DNA from: Coraliomargarita sp.
GTDB taxonomy: Bacteria; Verrucomicrobiota; Verrucomicrobiia; Opitutales; UBA953
Assembly (NCBI GenBank): GCA_024638885.1
Contig: JAHEJL010000007.1
Coordinates: 1 to 60,241, forward strand
DNA: 60,241 nucleotides
Reading direction: 5' to 3'
Shown here: in pieces, positions 16,503 through 25,577 of the stretch
Layout: each line of letters starts with the position of its first letter
Position numbering within the stretch: the first letter of the stretch is position 1
Translations under genes and position numbers: made by a program
Notes under the pieces: model-generated
What the model saw: only the letters and a program-made list of their open reading frames with translations
Told to the model about the DNA's origin: nothing
Databases searched by the model: none

Positions 16503-17255
16503 TTATTCCGCCGCCGGGTCGACCAGGCCTTGGCGGACCACGAAGCGGACCAGCCCGGCCACGTCGCGGACGCCCAGCTTGCGCATCAGGTTGGCCCGAT
16601 GGTTCTCGGCGGTCTTGATGCTGATGTTCAGGCGGCCCGCGACCTCCTTGCTGCTGTGGCTCTGGGCGATGAGCACGGCGATCTCGCGTTCGCGCGGGGT
16701 GAGCTGGTCGATCATCCCTTCGCCGAGGTGGGCGGGGGAGGCGAGGGCCTGCCGGACCGTGCGGCTGAAGTCCTCGTTGAACCAGGTGTTGCCCAGCGCG
16801 AGCGCTTCGAGGGCCTTGCGGAGCTCGGAGAGCGGGCCGTGTTTGTTCACGAAGCCATGGATGCCTGCCTGCATCAGCGCGCGGACGATGTGCGGCTCCT
16901 GCTTGCCCGAAAAGATGAGCACCTTCATCGCCGGCACGCTGCCGCCGAGGCGACGGAGGACCTCGATGCCACCGACGCCGGGCATGATGACGTCGAGCAC
17001 GAGGATATCCGGGCGTAGTCGCAGCGCCATCTCGATGGCGCTTTGTCCGTCGGACGCGGTGCCGACCGAGACGCAACGCGGGTGCGCCTGCACCATTTCC
17101 GCGACCAGGTCGCAGACCGCGGACTGGTCTTCGATCACGAGCACGCGCTTCTTCGCGTCAGGCGTCGCGGGAGCGACGGGTTTCTTCGCGAGCGGGAAGG
17201 TCGGACGTTCGCCGGTCGGACGACTGACGCGGAGTTTGCGCAATGATGTCTTCAT
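16503..17255 (-). CDS. NarL/LuxR-type response regulator (copy 2)
   Basis: A 250-aa response regulator. A basic N-terminal extension of about 36 residues precedes the receiver (VLVIEDQSA, phosphoacceptor in LVLDVIMPG, LIFSGKQE, GFVNKHG) and the LuxR HTH (LTPREREIAVLIAQSHSSKEVA, NHRANLMRKLG). The C-terminal ends of both copies are nearly the same (RFVVRQGL-DP). It is transcribed away from the pilin-like gene at 17332, whose start is only 76 bp away, so a shared control region or regulation of that gene is possible. No kinase is nearby. Confidence 0.92.
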   Translation of the reverse strand: MKTSLRKLRVSRPTGERPTFPLAKKPVAPATPDAKKRVLVIEDQSAVCDLVAEMVQAHPRCVSVGTASDGQSAIEMALRLRPDILVLDVIMPGVGGIEVLRRLGGSVPAMKVLIFSGKQEPHIVRALMQAGIHGFVNKHGPLSELRKALEALALGNTWFNEDFSRTVRQALASPAHLGEGMIDQLTPREREIAVLIAQSHSSKEVAGRLNISIKTAENHRANLMRKLGVRDVAGLVRFVVRQGLVDPAAE

Positions 17256-17331
17256 GGAATCGATACATGAGTTATCTCCGGGTTTGTCCGGCAGGGTTCA
17301 ACGGAAACACGATAGGGCTTATTCCCCATCG

Positions 17332-19842
17332 ATGAATAAGAGAAATGGATTAGCATTGTTGGTCGTGCTGATGCTGTCGGCGGCGACGGTGTTCCTGGCC
17401 TTGTGCCTGGCCTCGTTGCTCGTGATTGAGAATAGGCAGGCGGAGGCATGCGAGCGTCAGCGACGGCTACGTCGTGCCAACGAAGCCGCGCTCCGGCGGG
17501 CCTGGGCGGAAACGCAGGCGACGCTGGGTCCCGACGTCGCCGCCACCGCGCCGGGGGTGGATGGCGCGTTGCGCGTCATGACGAAGACCGGCGTGGTCCC
17601 TATGACCGGAGAAATCGCCGAGGGTTCCCTCGTGTCGCGCTGGGAGGTGACGGATCTTTCGATGGGGTATGATGCCGCCGCCAGACTGGTGGCCGCGACG
17701 CAGGCCTCGGCTTGGGCGAAGACGACCGCTGGTCGGGCCAAGCTGCCGCACGCCTTGGCGGAAGCCGTGACCTCGTCCCAGCAGGTGGCCTTGGCGGTCG
17801 GCGGTCGGGACTTCGTAGGCTTGCCTCCTTCGGCCGGGGCGAGCTGGCAGGTGCGTGGCCTGCTGACGGATCCGGTGCGCGGAGGCTGGCGTCGAAACCT
17901 CTCTGCTCCTTCGGTGGCCGAGTCGGCCTGGGGACGGTCCGTGGCGGACAACCTGCGGAGTCCGGCCTTCGTGGGACCGCCCATGCGTGGCTATCCGATG
18001 GTGTGCGTCGAGGCCGGCCCGCAGGTGCTGTCGACGATGCCGGTCCTGACGGACTTCCGTTTGAGCCTCGGCTTCTTCAACGCCCGGAGCGACGGCCGGC
18101 ATCGCCTGCGGTTTCATGGGTCCGCGGTGTTCTGGAATCCTTGGTCCGTGCCGGTGCTCGCAGGTCCGCAAGGGAAGCTCTGTCTGGTGGAAGTCGAGGG
18201 TCTGCCTGAGGTCACGGTGACGAACCTCGAGACGCAGCATGCCTTCACGGTCGATCTGGACGACTGCCCGCAGGACGATTTCGGCATCATCCGGCAAGGG
18301 CTCCGCGAGCGTGGCCTGTGGTGCTGGGCCGAGGTCAACGATCCGGCCAACCATGGCATGGCGTCGCGAGGGCTCTTGCCGGGCGAGGTCTACGCGCTCG
18401 TGAACCCTTCGCCGTCGGCGCAGCCTCAGGGGTTGGCCCGTATCCTGACCAAGACGACGTGGAAGATGGACCGCACTTATCATGGTGCCGGATGGAAACG
18501 GCCCGAGCCGACGGTCTTCCTGCCGACCGACCGCATCGAGATCGCGATCCGTTTCCGGGATAAGGTCACCGTCCGGCTGAGGGCTTATGCCGGGGAGCCG
18601 GCGCGCGACGAAGCGATCGCAGATTATGCCGGGCGGGCGATGCTGACGTTCCGGAACCTCAGCTTCCCTGACTTCGTCCTCCGGACCACGGGCGAAGACT
18701 ACTCCCGTGACGATAGCGCCGGCTACGTGATCGAAGAGCGTCGGGCTTGCTTGCGGTTTCGGCTGCGTCCTCGGCCTTCCCGCGAACTCTGGTCGGCCGA
18801 CCTCCGGAAGACGGTCTGGGATTTCGCGCAGCCGAGCGAGGCCGCCGAGTGGGTCGTCGAGCATCCCGTGCTCGCGGCGTTGGATGTCGTCGACCATGAT
18901 GCTTCGCCGCTGATGGGGCCTCTGTGGGACCTGCATGCTAATCGTCATGACGCGGACCAGGTCGGCAGTTTCGCCTCCGTCCGTTTGCATGACTTCCCTG
19001 GCTGGCCCCGGCTATCGGTCGGCACGCTGAGGCATCTCGCGCCGGCGGGCTCCAAAGAATGGATGGCCGAGTTGGATCGGTCCTTCTTCGGAGCTCCCTT
19101 GGCATCGCCGGAGGCGGGCGTGCTGTCGCACCATCCTTATCTGGCTTCACTCGGACAAGGAGTCAGCCCGGATACGCCGGAGGCGGCCCGCGGCATGGCC
19201 GTGGTCGGCCCTTTCAACGTCAACTCCCGGGACGCCAAGGAGTGGGAAGCCTTCCTGCGTGATGCGAGCTGCGGATGGAAAGCTGATCCGGGTGGGCCCT
19301 TCGAACCGAATGAAATGAAAGGCGCCTTGTTCTTCACGCGTCCGGCCGGGGCGACGCTGAGCAAGTGGGGCGCGGTCACCTCCGTCGACCTGGATGACCC
19401 GACGATCGGGCGCCTGCCGGAGCTAGCTCACGATGCCGTGGCGGGGCAGCAGTCCGTAAGGTTGATCGACACCGAGAACTTGGCCCGTCTGGCATGCGCG
19501 ATCGTCGACGCTCAGGCGACGCATGGCTGGCCGTTCCGTTCTTTGCAGGCGTTCGCGGAGTCACGGCTCTTGGACGACGCCTTGCTGGCCTCAGGCATCG
19601 GTAAGCCTTATGAAGCGATAGCGGCGGAACTTCCGATTCAGCTGCGGGCCGAGGATTTGCTCGAAGCCTGGGCCCCGGTGCTGACGGTGCGCGGCGACAC
19701 CTTCAGGCTGACGGCTTCGACCACTGGGGAGGGTGGTGCCTGCGTAAGCGAGATGATCATCCAGCGTGTCGCCGAGGAACACGACGTGGCGCATCTGGGA
19801 CGGCGCTTCCGGATAATTTCGGTGCGTTTTCGTAACCGGTGA
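17332..19842 (+). CDS. Pilin-like large protein of the Verru_Chthon cassette protein A type
   Basis: An 836-aa exported protein. It starts with a short basic segment (MNKRNG) and a single hydrophobic helix (LALLVVLMLSAATVFLALCL), like type IV pilin-related anchors but without a clear GFTLxE processing site. The long ectodomain ends with blocks I recognise from the Verru_Chthon cassette protein A family: RLSVGTLRHLAP, GPFNVNSRDAKEWEAFL, WPFRSLQAFAESRLLDD and WAPVLTVRGDTFRLTA. In Verrucomicrobia such proteins are usually encoded with B, C and D partners that have prepilin-like N termini. None of the partners is here; this copy stands alone. The role of the cassette is unknown; assembly of a pseudopilus or export of surface protein has been suggested by its architecture. 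It is divergent from the two response regulators. Confidence 0.7.
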   Translation: MNKRNGLALLVVLMLSAATVFLALCLASLLVIENRQAEACERQRRLRRANEAALRRAWAETQATLGPDVAATAPGVDGALRVMTKTGVVPMTGEIAEGSLVSRWEVTDLSMGYDAAARLVAATQASAWAKTTAGRAKLPHALAEAVTSSQQVALAVGGRDFVGLPPSAGASWQVRGLLTDPVRGGWRRNLSAPSVAESAWGRSVADNLRSPAFVGPPMRGYPMVCVEAGPQVLSTMPVLTDFRLSLGFFNARSDGRHRLRFHGSAVFWNPWSVPVLAGPQGKLCLVEVEGLPEVTVTNLETQHAFTVDLDDCPQDDFGIIRQGLRERGLWCWAEVNDPANHGMASRGLLPGEVYALVNPSPSAQPQGLARILTKTTWKMDRTYHGAGWKRPEPTVFLPTDRIEIAIRFRDKVTVRLRAYAGEPARDEAIADYAGRAMLTFRNLSFPDFVLRTTGEDYSRDDSAGYVIEERRACLRFRLRPRPSRELWSADLRKTVWDFAQPSEAAEWVVEHPVLAALDVVDHDASPLMGPLWDLHANRHDADQVGSFASVRLHDFPGWPRLSVGTLRHLAPAGSKEWMAELDRSFFGAPLASPEAGVLSHHPYLASLGQGVSPDTPEAARGMAVVGPFNVNSRDAKEWEAFLRDASCGWKADPGGPFEPNEMKGALFFTRPAGATLSKWGAVTSVDLDDPTIGRLPELAHDAVAGQQSVRLIDTENLARLACAIVDAQATHGWPFRSLQAFAESRLLDDALLASGIGKPYEAIAAELPIQLRAEDLLEAWAPVLTVRGDTFRLTASTTGEGGACVSEMIIQRVAEEHDVAHLGRRFRIISVRFRNR

Positions 19843-19879
19843 AGGGGCGGGGTGGACTTGACTGACAGGCAAAAGGGCT

Positions 19880-20629
19880 ATGATGGAAGGCATGGAATCC
19901 AATCCCTTCATCGTCGCTGACGCCCCGGCCGCCGATCGTGCCGCCTTCTTCCGTCGTACCTACGGCCTCGTGGCCATCGGCTTCGCCGCCTTCGCGGCCC
20001 TGCTGGCGATCTTCTTCGTCGGCTTCGACCATAAGACCGGCATCGCCTACGCGCTGTTCTCCGGCCTCTTCTCGATGATCCAGTCCCTCGGCGGCTGGAG
20101 CATCCTCCTCGTGATGCTCGCCTTCTGGGGCGCCACCACGCTGGCCCAGTCGATGGCCTTCAATCGTGCCTCCCGTGGCGCCCAATACGCCGGCCTCGGC
20201 CTCTACGTGGTCCTCGAGGCCCTGATCTTCATCCCCCTCATCGGCTACGTCATCCTCTCCACCAAGGGTAACGCCAGCAGCGTCCTCCTGCCCGCCGGCA
20301 TCGTCACCGCCGGCATGATCGGCGGCCTGACCGCCCTGGTGTTCATGACGAACCTCGACTTCTCCTTCCTCAAGGTCGCCATCATCCTCGGCAGCTTCGC
20401 CGTCCTCGCCATCGTCATCGTGGCCGCCATCGCCGGCCTGAGCCTCGGCGCCTGGTTCTCCATCGCGATGATCGTCCTGATGGCCACGGTGATCCTTTAC
20501 CAGACCAACGAGATCAAGAACACCCTCGAGACCGACCAGCACGTCGCCGCGGCCTTCATCCTGTTCTCCTCGTTCGTCACGCTGCTCTTCTACGTCATCC
20601 GCTTCTTCGCCGGCAGCCGCCGCGACTAA
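19880..20629 (+). CDS. Bax inhibitor-1/YccA family membrane protein
   Basis: A 249-aa inner-membrane protein with seven TM helices, in the TMBIM/BI-1 family (YbhL/YccA). The length, the N-terminal RAAFFRRTYGLVAIGFAAF entry into TM1, and the C-terminal FAGSRRD tail fit. Loop residues NEIKNTLETDQ before TM7 correspond to the di-aspartyl/acidic sensor area of bacterial family members that leak calcium in a pH-dependent way. Start: ATG 19880; ATG 19892 (MESNPF) is equally possible. The gene stands alone and is followed by a strong terminator. Confidence 0.88.
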   Translation: MMEGMESNPFIVADAPAADRAAFFRRTYGLVAIGFAAFAALLAIFFVGFDHKTGIAYALFSGLFSMIQSLGGWSILLVMLAFWGATTLAQSMAFNRASRGAQYAGLGLYVVLEALIFIPLIGYVILSTKGNASSVLLPAGIVTAGMIGGLTALVFMTNLDFSFLKVAIILGSFAVLAIVIVAAIAGLSLGAWFSIAMIVLMATVILYQTNEIKNTLETDQHVAAAFILFSSFVTLLFYVIRFFAGSRRD

Positions 20630-20650
20630 GCCGTCTTTTCGAGCAACCAC

Positions 20651-20690
20651 GGAGGGCTTCCCGGTGTTACATCGGGAAGCCCTCCTTATT
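20651..20690 (+). terminator. Strong hairpin terminator that also abuts the next start codon
   Basis: GGAGGGCTTCCCG (20651-20663) pairs perfectly over 13 bp with CGGGAAGCCCTCC (20673-20685) and is followed by TTATTT. It ends the BI-1 gene. The next gene's ATG is at 20692, six bases after the stem, leaving no room for a separate promoter and ribosome site. The sequence GGAGGG in the 5' arm is the only nearby Shine-Dalgarno-like element. Confidence 0.8.
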
Positions 20691-20691
20691 T

Positions 20692-21528
20692 ATGCACCAG
20701 ATCGTCTTCATCGCGTTCTTCCTGTTCTACGCCATCGCGATGCCGGCCCAGGAGCGGTTACGTGACATGCTCTCGGCCAAGGCGCCTGCCGGCTTCGTCG
20801 AACGTGAGTGGACGGTCGACGGCGTGAAGCGGACGGCCCTCGTGCGTATCCCGGCCGGCGTCTCCGGCCAGGTCGCCGTCGTCTTCTGCTGGCACGGGCA
20901 TGGTGGCCGGGCCGCCCAGGCGGCAGGCCGCTGGGGTTACGATCAGGCCGATACGACTTCGCTCCTGGTCTTTCCGCAGGGTTTGCCGACCGTCTCGCCG
21001 CTGGTCGACAAGGCCGGACGCATGCCCGGGTGGCAGACCTCCGTCGGCGGCGAAGGCGATCGGGACATCCATCTCTTCGACGCCATCCTGGCCGATCTGA
21101 AGAAAGAACATTCCGTCGACGGCCGCCGCATCTTCTCGATGGGGCATTCGAACGGCGCCGCGTTCAGCTATCTCCTCTGGCAGGCCCGTCCCGAGGTCCT
21201 CGCGGCCATCGGCTCCGTCGCCGGCAGTCTGCGGGCGGACGCAAAGATCGCCTCTCCGATGCCGGTCATCCATGTCGCGGGCGAGAAGGACCCGCTCGTG
21301 AAGTTCGCCTGGCAGCAGATGACGTTCGCCGCCGTCCGCCGTTTCAACGCCTGCGCCGACGAAGGCAAGCCGTGGGCCAAGGAAGGCGTGCTGGATGCGA
21401 CGCTCTACGCTTCGACCAAGGGCGCTCCGCTCGTCACCGCCATCCATGCCGGCGGCCACGAATACGCCAAGGGCTCGACCGAACTCATCGTCCGGTTCTT
21501 CAAGGAGAACCCCAAGCCGGCGAAGTGA
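20692..21528 (+). CDS. Secreted alpha/beta-hydrolase esterase (PHB depolymerase/feruloyl esterase-like, LpqC type)
   Basis: A 278-aa exported esterase. The signal peptide (IVFIAFFLFYAIAMPA) is followed by an alpha/beta-hydrolase core: oxyanion-region motif VVFCWHGHGG, nucleophile elbow GHSNGAAFS, an Asp in VAGEKDPLVKF, and catalytic His in HAGGHEYAKGS. This pattern matches the polyhydroxybutyrate depolymerase/LpqC family, whose members include feruloyl and acetyl-xylan esterases, which would suit the xylanase at 8127. The start at 20692 is supported by the signal peptide, though it lies unusually close to the upstream terminator. It converges with the beta-helix gene with no gap. Confidence 0.85.
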   Translation: MHQIVFIAFFLFYAIAMPAQERLRDMLSAKAPAGFVEREWTVDGVKRTALVRIPAGVSGQVAVVFCWHGHGGRAAQAAGRWGYDQADTTSLLVFPQGLPTVSPLVDKAGRMPGWQTSVGGEGDRDIHLFDAILADLKKEHSVDGRRIFSMGHSNGAAFSYLLWQARPEVLAAIGSVAGSLRADAKIASPMPVIHVAGEKDPLVKFAWQQMTFAAVRRFNACADEGKPWAKEGVLDATLYASTKGAPLVTAIHAGGHEYAKGSTELIVRFFKENPKPAK

Positions 21529-24270
21529 TCAGCGGGCCGGGTCGTCGGTCAGGATCGCGAGGTCGTCGAGGTAGAATTCGGTCTTCTCGTCCGCGTTGCT
21601 GATGAAGCCTACCCACGAGAGGGTCTTCATATCCGGGTGGCGGCACGGCAGGTCCTTGAATTCCTTGGTGGCTTCGCCGGCGGGCGTGACCTTGAGGTTC
21701 CAGCGGCCCGTCACGGCATCGCCGATGACGGCGGACAGCTCGAAGCGGACCCACTTCTGGAGCGGCAAGGCCAGGTCGAGGCCCTTGACGCCCGTGAGGC
21801 GGCCGTTCTGGACGTGGATGACCGGGCCGGTGCGGTAAGGGTTACCTTCCGAACGCCATTCGTGGATGAAGATGGCCTTGGGCTCCATGTAGAGCGCGAA
21901 GCTGACGGTCGAGGTGCCCGCACGGTGATGCGGATGGAACGAGAGCATCGGCAGGTAGCGCGAGGGCAGGCCGGGCGCATCCTGGAAGAGCAGCGACTGC
22001 TTGCCCTCGGCCTGCTTGGCCGGGGTCAGGCGTAGGGCGTCGCCGAGGCTCACGCGCGGTTTGCCGGGCGGAGAACTCAGGAGCGAAAGCGCAGGCGTGG
22101 CGTGCGGGAAGGGACGCTGCTGGTCGACGATCCGGCCTTCGAAGGCCTGGCGGAGGTTCAGCGGGTGGGCTTCGGGGCGGGTCGGGCGGACGGCTTCGGG
22201 GCCGCGCTCGAACGTCTCCGCGAGTTTCCGCCAGGCCGGATCGTCGTGCAGGACGCCCATCGGGGCGACGTCGATCGACTTGATGCCGAGGGCGAGCGCG
22301 GGCGAACCCGGGCGAAGGCGGAAGTCGCGCTTCGCGGGGTCGACGAAGAGCGGGTCGGCGATGACCGAGCCCACGTCCTGGCCTTTCTGCTGCCAGTCGG
22401 CCAGGCTCAGTTTCTTGTCGGTGAACGTCACCGGACGGGCGGAGTAATCCCAGTAGACGTTGGCCTTGTTCAGGAAATTGGCCGTCGTGCCGGCCCAGTT
22501 GCTGCCGAGCAGTTCGCCCCGGTCGTAGACGATGATGTTCCGCTCGAAGGTGAACGAGAGGTGTTCTTCGGCGCGGGAGCGCTTGACCTGGAACTCTTCC
22601 GAGAAGGCGAAGACGTTGTTCCGGATGACGTTGTCCTTGCCGTAGTGCTGGTGGAAGCCGCCGTCCGTGGTGTCGTGCGTCACGTTGCCTTCCATCGTGA
22701 TGCCGGAGCTGCCTTCGTCGGTGTAGAGGCCCCAGCCGCCATACTGGAGGCACATCACGTGGTGGATGTGGTTATGGCTGACCGAGGTGCCCTCCGAGGG
22801 GCCGAGCGTGTAGACGCCGCCCATGTCGCTGAGCAGGCCTTTGCCGAGGTGGTGGAGGTGGTTCCATTCGACCTGGTTGCGCTTGGCCGCGCTCGGCGCG
22901 TAGCCCCAGCGCCAGCCCACGGAGACCGCCGAGTAGAAGAAGTCGGAGACTTCGTTGTGCGTGATGACGTTGTCGGAGGACGAGCCGATCCAGACGCCGA
23001 TCGCGCAGGGGAAGAAGAGGCCGCCGTCACGGATGATGCAGTTGTGGACGCGGTTATGGCTGGCATGGTTTTCCGGCTTCGCCTCGTCGTTGAGGCTGCC
23101 GATCTTGACGCCGCCGGCGCCGAGGTCGGTGATGAGGCATTTCTCGAGCGAGACTTCGCGGCAGCCCTGGCGGAGGGAGAAACCATAGGTGCCGACGTGC
23201 GAGAGTTCGCAGCCTTCGAAGGAGATCTTCTGCGCGTGCTCGAGCGTGACCACGCCGTCCACCGTGCGGACCGCGCCTTGGTTCGGGACGGAGATGGCGA
23301 GGGAGGGGAGGCCCTTGGCGTGGCTGAAGCGCAGTCCGCGGAAGGCGAGATGGCGGACCGGCTTGCCGGGCTTACCCGTGATGGTCAGCAGCTTCTCGGC
23401 CACCGGGTAGGTGCCGCGGACGCCGGCGACGGCTTCGCCGGTCAGCGGGAGGTAGGTGAGCTGACCCGACCGGCTGAGGAACCATTCGCCCGGCTCATCG
23501 AGCAACGACGGCAGGTTCTCGACCACCATGCCGGTGAGATGGTCGAAGGCCGTGTTGGCCTTCTGGGCCGGCCCGCGGATCTTCAGGCTGCCGGCCGCGG
23601 GGTCGGCGGACTCGACGCGGCTCCTCGTCGAATCCCACTTATGATAAAACGTCACCAGGGCGTCCTGGGCTTCGGCAGGGCTGACTTCCCCGAAGGGCGA
23701 AAGCTCCTTCGGGTCGATGCGCAGGGTCTGCTCGGTGAAGCCGGCGGGAGCGCCGCCCGGGATGGGGGCTTCGTTCTCGACGCTGCGGAGGAAGCGCGTC
23801 CCGGGTTGGCTGCTGCGGGCGCGCGTGGCGCGATGGTCGCCGACCCAGAGCTGCTCGAAGGTCTCGGTGCCGGCGGGGGTCTGCAGGGTCCAGCGGCCGT
23901 CCTTGCCGGCGGTGAAGGCCGGGAGTTCCTTGCCGCCCGAGATCACGACCTCGGCGCCCGATGCCGCTTCGTAAGAGATCAGGCGGCCTTCTTCGCCTGA
24001 GTCCTGGCCGTCGAACGCGACGGCTTCGGTCAGGCGGTAGGTGCCTTCGGCGAAGATCACGCGTACGGGCTCGGTGAGGGGGCGCGGGAGCTTGCGGACC
24101 GCGAGGCGGGCGCCGTTGAGCGTGGCGATGGGGCCGTCGGTGTGGGCGGCGTTGGGCGTGGCGAGGCGACCGGACCAGTCGTCATTGCCCATCGGCGAGA
24201 CGTGCAGGTCCAGCGCCGAAGCGACGAACGGCAGCAGGAGAGCAAGGAGGGTCGGACAGCGGAAAGGCAT
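21529..24270 (-). CDS. Secreted right-handed beta-helix protein with C-terminal jelly-roll domain
   Basis: A 913-aa exported protein. After the signal peptide (TLLALLLPFVASA) comes LDLHVSPMGNDDWSG and GPIATLNGARLAVRKL, the opening typical of beta-helix glycan-active proteins related to pectate lyases and the GH141 family. Residues about 320-600 carry repeated beta-helix coils with Asn ladders (HNRVHNCIIRDG, DNVITHNEVSDF, GNVTHDTTDGGFHQHYGKDN). The last 200 residues form a beta-sandwich (LSFHPHHRAGTSTVSFALYM, FELSAVIGDAVTGRWNLKV, TEFYLDDLAIL) like a concanavalin-type carbohydrate-binding domain. Substrate is unknown; a polysaccharide is likely. It has its own ATG at 24270 and is 35 bp downstream of the methyltransferase in the same direction. 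Confidence 0.8.
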   Translation of the reverse strand: MPFRCPTLLALLLPFVASALDLHVSPMGNDDWSGRLATPNAAHTDGPIATLNGARLAVRKLPRPLTEPVRVIFAEGTYRLTEAVAFDGQDSGEEGRLISYEAASGAEVVISGGKELPAFTAGKDGRWTLQTPAGTETFEQLWVGDHRATRARSSQPGTRFLRSVENEAPIPGGAPAGFTEQTLRIDPKELSPFGEVSPAEAQDALVTFYHKWDSTRSRVESADPAAGSLKIRGPAQKANTAFDHLTGMVVENLPSLLDEPGEWFLSRSGQLTYLPLTGEAVAGVRGTYPVAEKLLTITGKPGKPVRHLAFRGLRFSHAKGLPSLAISVPNQGAVRTVDGVVTLEHAQKISFEGCELSHVGTYGFSLRQGCREVSLEKCLITDLGAGGVKIGSLNDEAKPENHASHNRVHNCIIRDGGLFFPCAIGVWIGSSSDNVITHNEVSDFFYSAVSVGWRWGYAPSAAKRNQVEWNHLHHLGKGLLSDMGGVYTLGPSEGTSVSHNHIHHVMCLQYGGWGLYTDEGSSGITMEGNVTHDTTDGGFHQHYGKDNVIRNNVFAFSEEFQVKRSRAEEHLSFTFERNIIVYDRGELLGSNWAGTTANFLNKANVYWDYSARPVTFTDKKLSLADWQQKGQDVGSVIADPLFVDPAKRDFRLRPGSPALALGIKSIDVAPMGVLHDDPAWRKLAETFERGPEAVRPTRPEAHPLNLRQAFEGRIVDQQRPFPHATPALSLLSSPPGKPRVSLGDALRLTPAKQAEGKQSLLFQDAPGLPSRYLPMLSFHPHHRAGTSTVSFALYMEPKAIFIHEWRSEGNPYRTGPVIHVQNGRLTGVKGLDLALPLQKWVRFELSAVIGDAVTGRWNLKVTPAGEATKEFKDLPCRHPDMKTLSWVGFISNADEKTEFYLDDLAILTDDPAR

Positions 24271-24305
24271 GGTTATCCCGACAAGACCCGCCGTGGGCGG
24301 TTCCC

Positions 24306-25019
24306 TCAAGCCTTTCTCGCGACGTAGAAACGGGTCTCGCCGGCGAACTCTCGGACCAGCGGACCGTCGGACGCGACGGCGGTGCTCAGCGGGCATTCGA
24401 TGACCGTGAAGCCGGTCTCCGCCAGTTCCTCGCGTGTCTCGGCTTCCGTGCTGCTATGGATGAAGACCGGCGAGGTGTCGCTCTCGTGCCAGCGGTCGCC
24501 CGGGATGACGTCGGCTGGCCGCGCTTCCTGGGCCCAGTAGGCGGCGTTGGCGCCTTTCTCGCGGTCCGACGCCGTGAAGAGTAAGATCCCGTCAGGCTTG
24601 AGCACGCGGTGGATCGAGCGCAGGGCGGCGAGGCGGTGGGCACGGCTCGGCAGGCACATCAGGCCGTTGAAGGCGAAGATCGCGCGGTCGAAGCTGGCGT
24701 CCGGATAGGTGAGGGCGGTGGCGTCCTGCTGCGCGACGCAGCGTTCCCAGGCCTCGTCGTGGTCGGCCAGCACCGCCTTCGCCAAGCTGACCATGATCGG
24801 CGAGAAATCCGTCGCGGTCACGTCGGCGTAGCCGGAGCGTAACAAGCCGAGCGCGACGCGGCCGCCCCCGCAGCCGAGCTCGAGGATGCGCTGGTCCTTG
24901 GCGAAGTAGCGATCGAGGAAGACGCGCTCCGAGGCCCAGAGCCCGACACGGACCGCCGCGCGGGCGTAGTGCAGGGCCGTCTCGGTCTCGAGCCAGTGGG
25001 CCTGCGGGTCGCGTTCCAT
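24306..25019 (-). CDS. Class I SAM-dependent methyltransferase
   Basis: A 237-aa soluble methyltransferase. Motif I ILELGCGGGRVALGLL binds S-adenosylmethionine; VTATDFSPIMV is the acidic motif; FDRAIFAFNGLMCLP is motif IV; LKPDGILLFTA is the post-core strand. The substrate cannot be read from the sequence. The start at 25019 gives the usual length and is preceded by CCCC. It is divergent from the DUF192 lipoprotein gene, 54 bp away. Confidence 0.85.
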   Translation of the reverse strand: MERDPQAHWLETETALHYARAAVRVGLWASERVFLDRYFAKDQRILELGCGGGRVALGLLRSGYADVTATDFSPIMVSLAKAVLADHDEAWERCVAQQDATALTYPDASFDRAIFAFNGLMCLPSRAHRLAALRSIHRVLKPDGILLFTASDREKGANAAYWAQEARPADVIPGDRWHESDTSPVFIHSSTEAETREELAETGFTVIECPLSTAVASDGPLVREFAGETRFYVARKA

Positions 25020-25073
25020 GGGGTGACGCAAGCGAATCTTGCCTCCGAGGCAATCGCAGGAACACTGCCTCGG

Positions 25074-25577
25074 ATGATTCGGTCGCTCTTCCTCGCCCTG
25101 GCCTTGGCGCTCGTCGCCTGCGACAGCCAGAAGTCCGTCTCCGCCCCGTCGGTCGAGCTCGGCATCGAGACCCGTTTCCCGGTCCGCATGGGCCAGGTGC
25201 TCAGCCAGCTGCGGGTCGCCGCGACCGACCTCGAGAAGGCCCGCGGCCTGATGGGCGTGACCAAGCTCTCGGACGAAGAGGGCATGGTGTTCATGTACGA
25301 CGCCGAATCGCAGATGCGCTTCTGGATGAAGGATACTCCGCTCGACCTCGACATCGCCTTCGTCGCGCGCGACGGCACCGTGCTCGAGGTGCGCACCATG
25401 ACCGCGGGCGACACCGACACCACGGCTTCGGGCAGCGACCAGGTCCGCTTCGCGGTCGAGATGCGCGCCGGTTGGTTCGGCCACTTCGGCGTCAAGCCGG
25501 GCGACAAGGTCAGCGTGGAAGACCTGCGCACGGCCCTGAAGGCCCGCGGTTTCGACGCGAAGCGCTTCCTGCCCTGA
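25074..25577 (+). CDS. DUF192-family lipoprotein
   Basis: A 167-aa protein with a lipoprotein signal (LFLALALALVACDSQ, lipobox Cys). The DUF192 domain follows: LRVAATDLEKARGLMGVTKL, EGMVFMYDAESQMRFWMKDTPLDLDIAFV, and VEMRAGWFGHFGVKPGDKV. These are the conserved RxxGLM and FWMKNT-like blocks of the family, small beta-barrel proteins of unresolved role found in periplasm and archaeal envelopes. Length is typical. It converges with the leftward block ending at 25578, with no intergenic space. Confidence 0.9.
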   Translation: MIRSLFLALALALVACDSQKSVSAPSVELGIETRFPVRMGQVLSQLRVAATDLEKARGLMGVTKLSDEEGMVFMYDAESQMRFWMKDTPLDLDIAFVARDGTVLEVRTMTAGDTDTTASGSDQVRFAVEMRAGWFGHFGVKPGDKVSVEDLRTALKARGFDAKRFLP

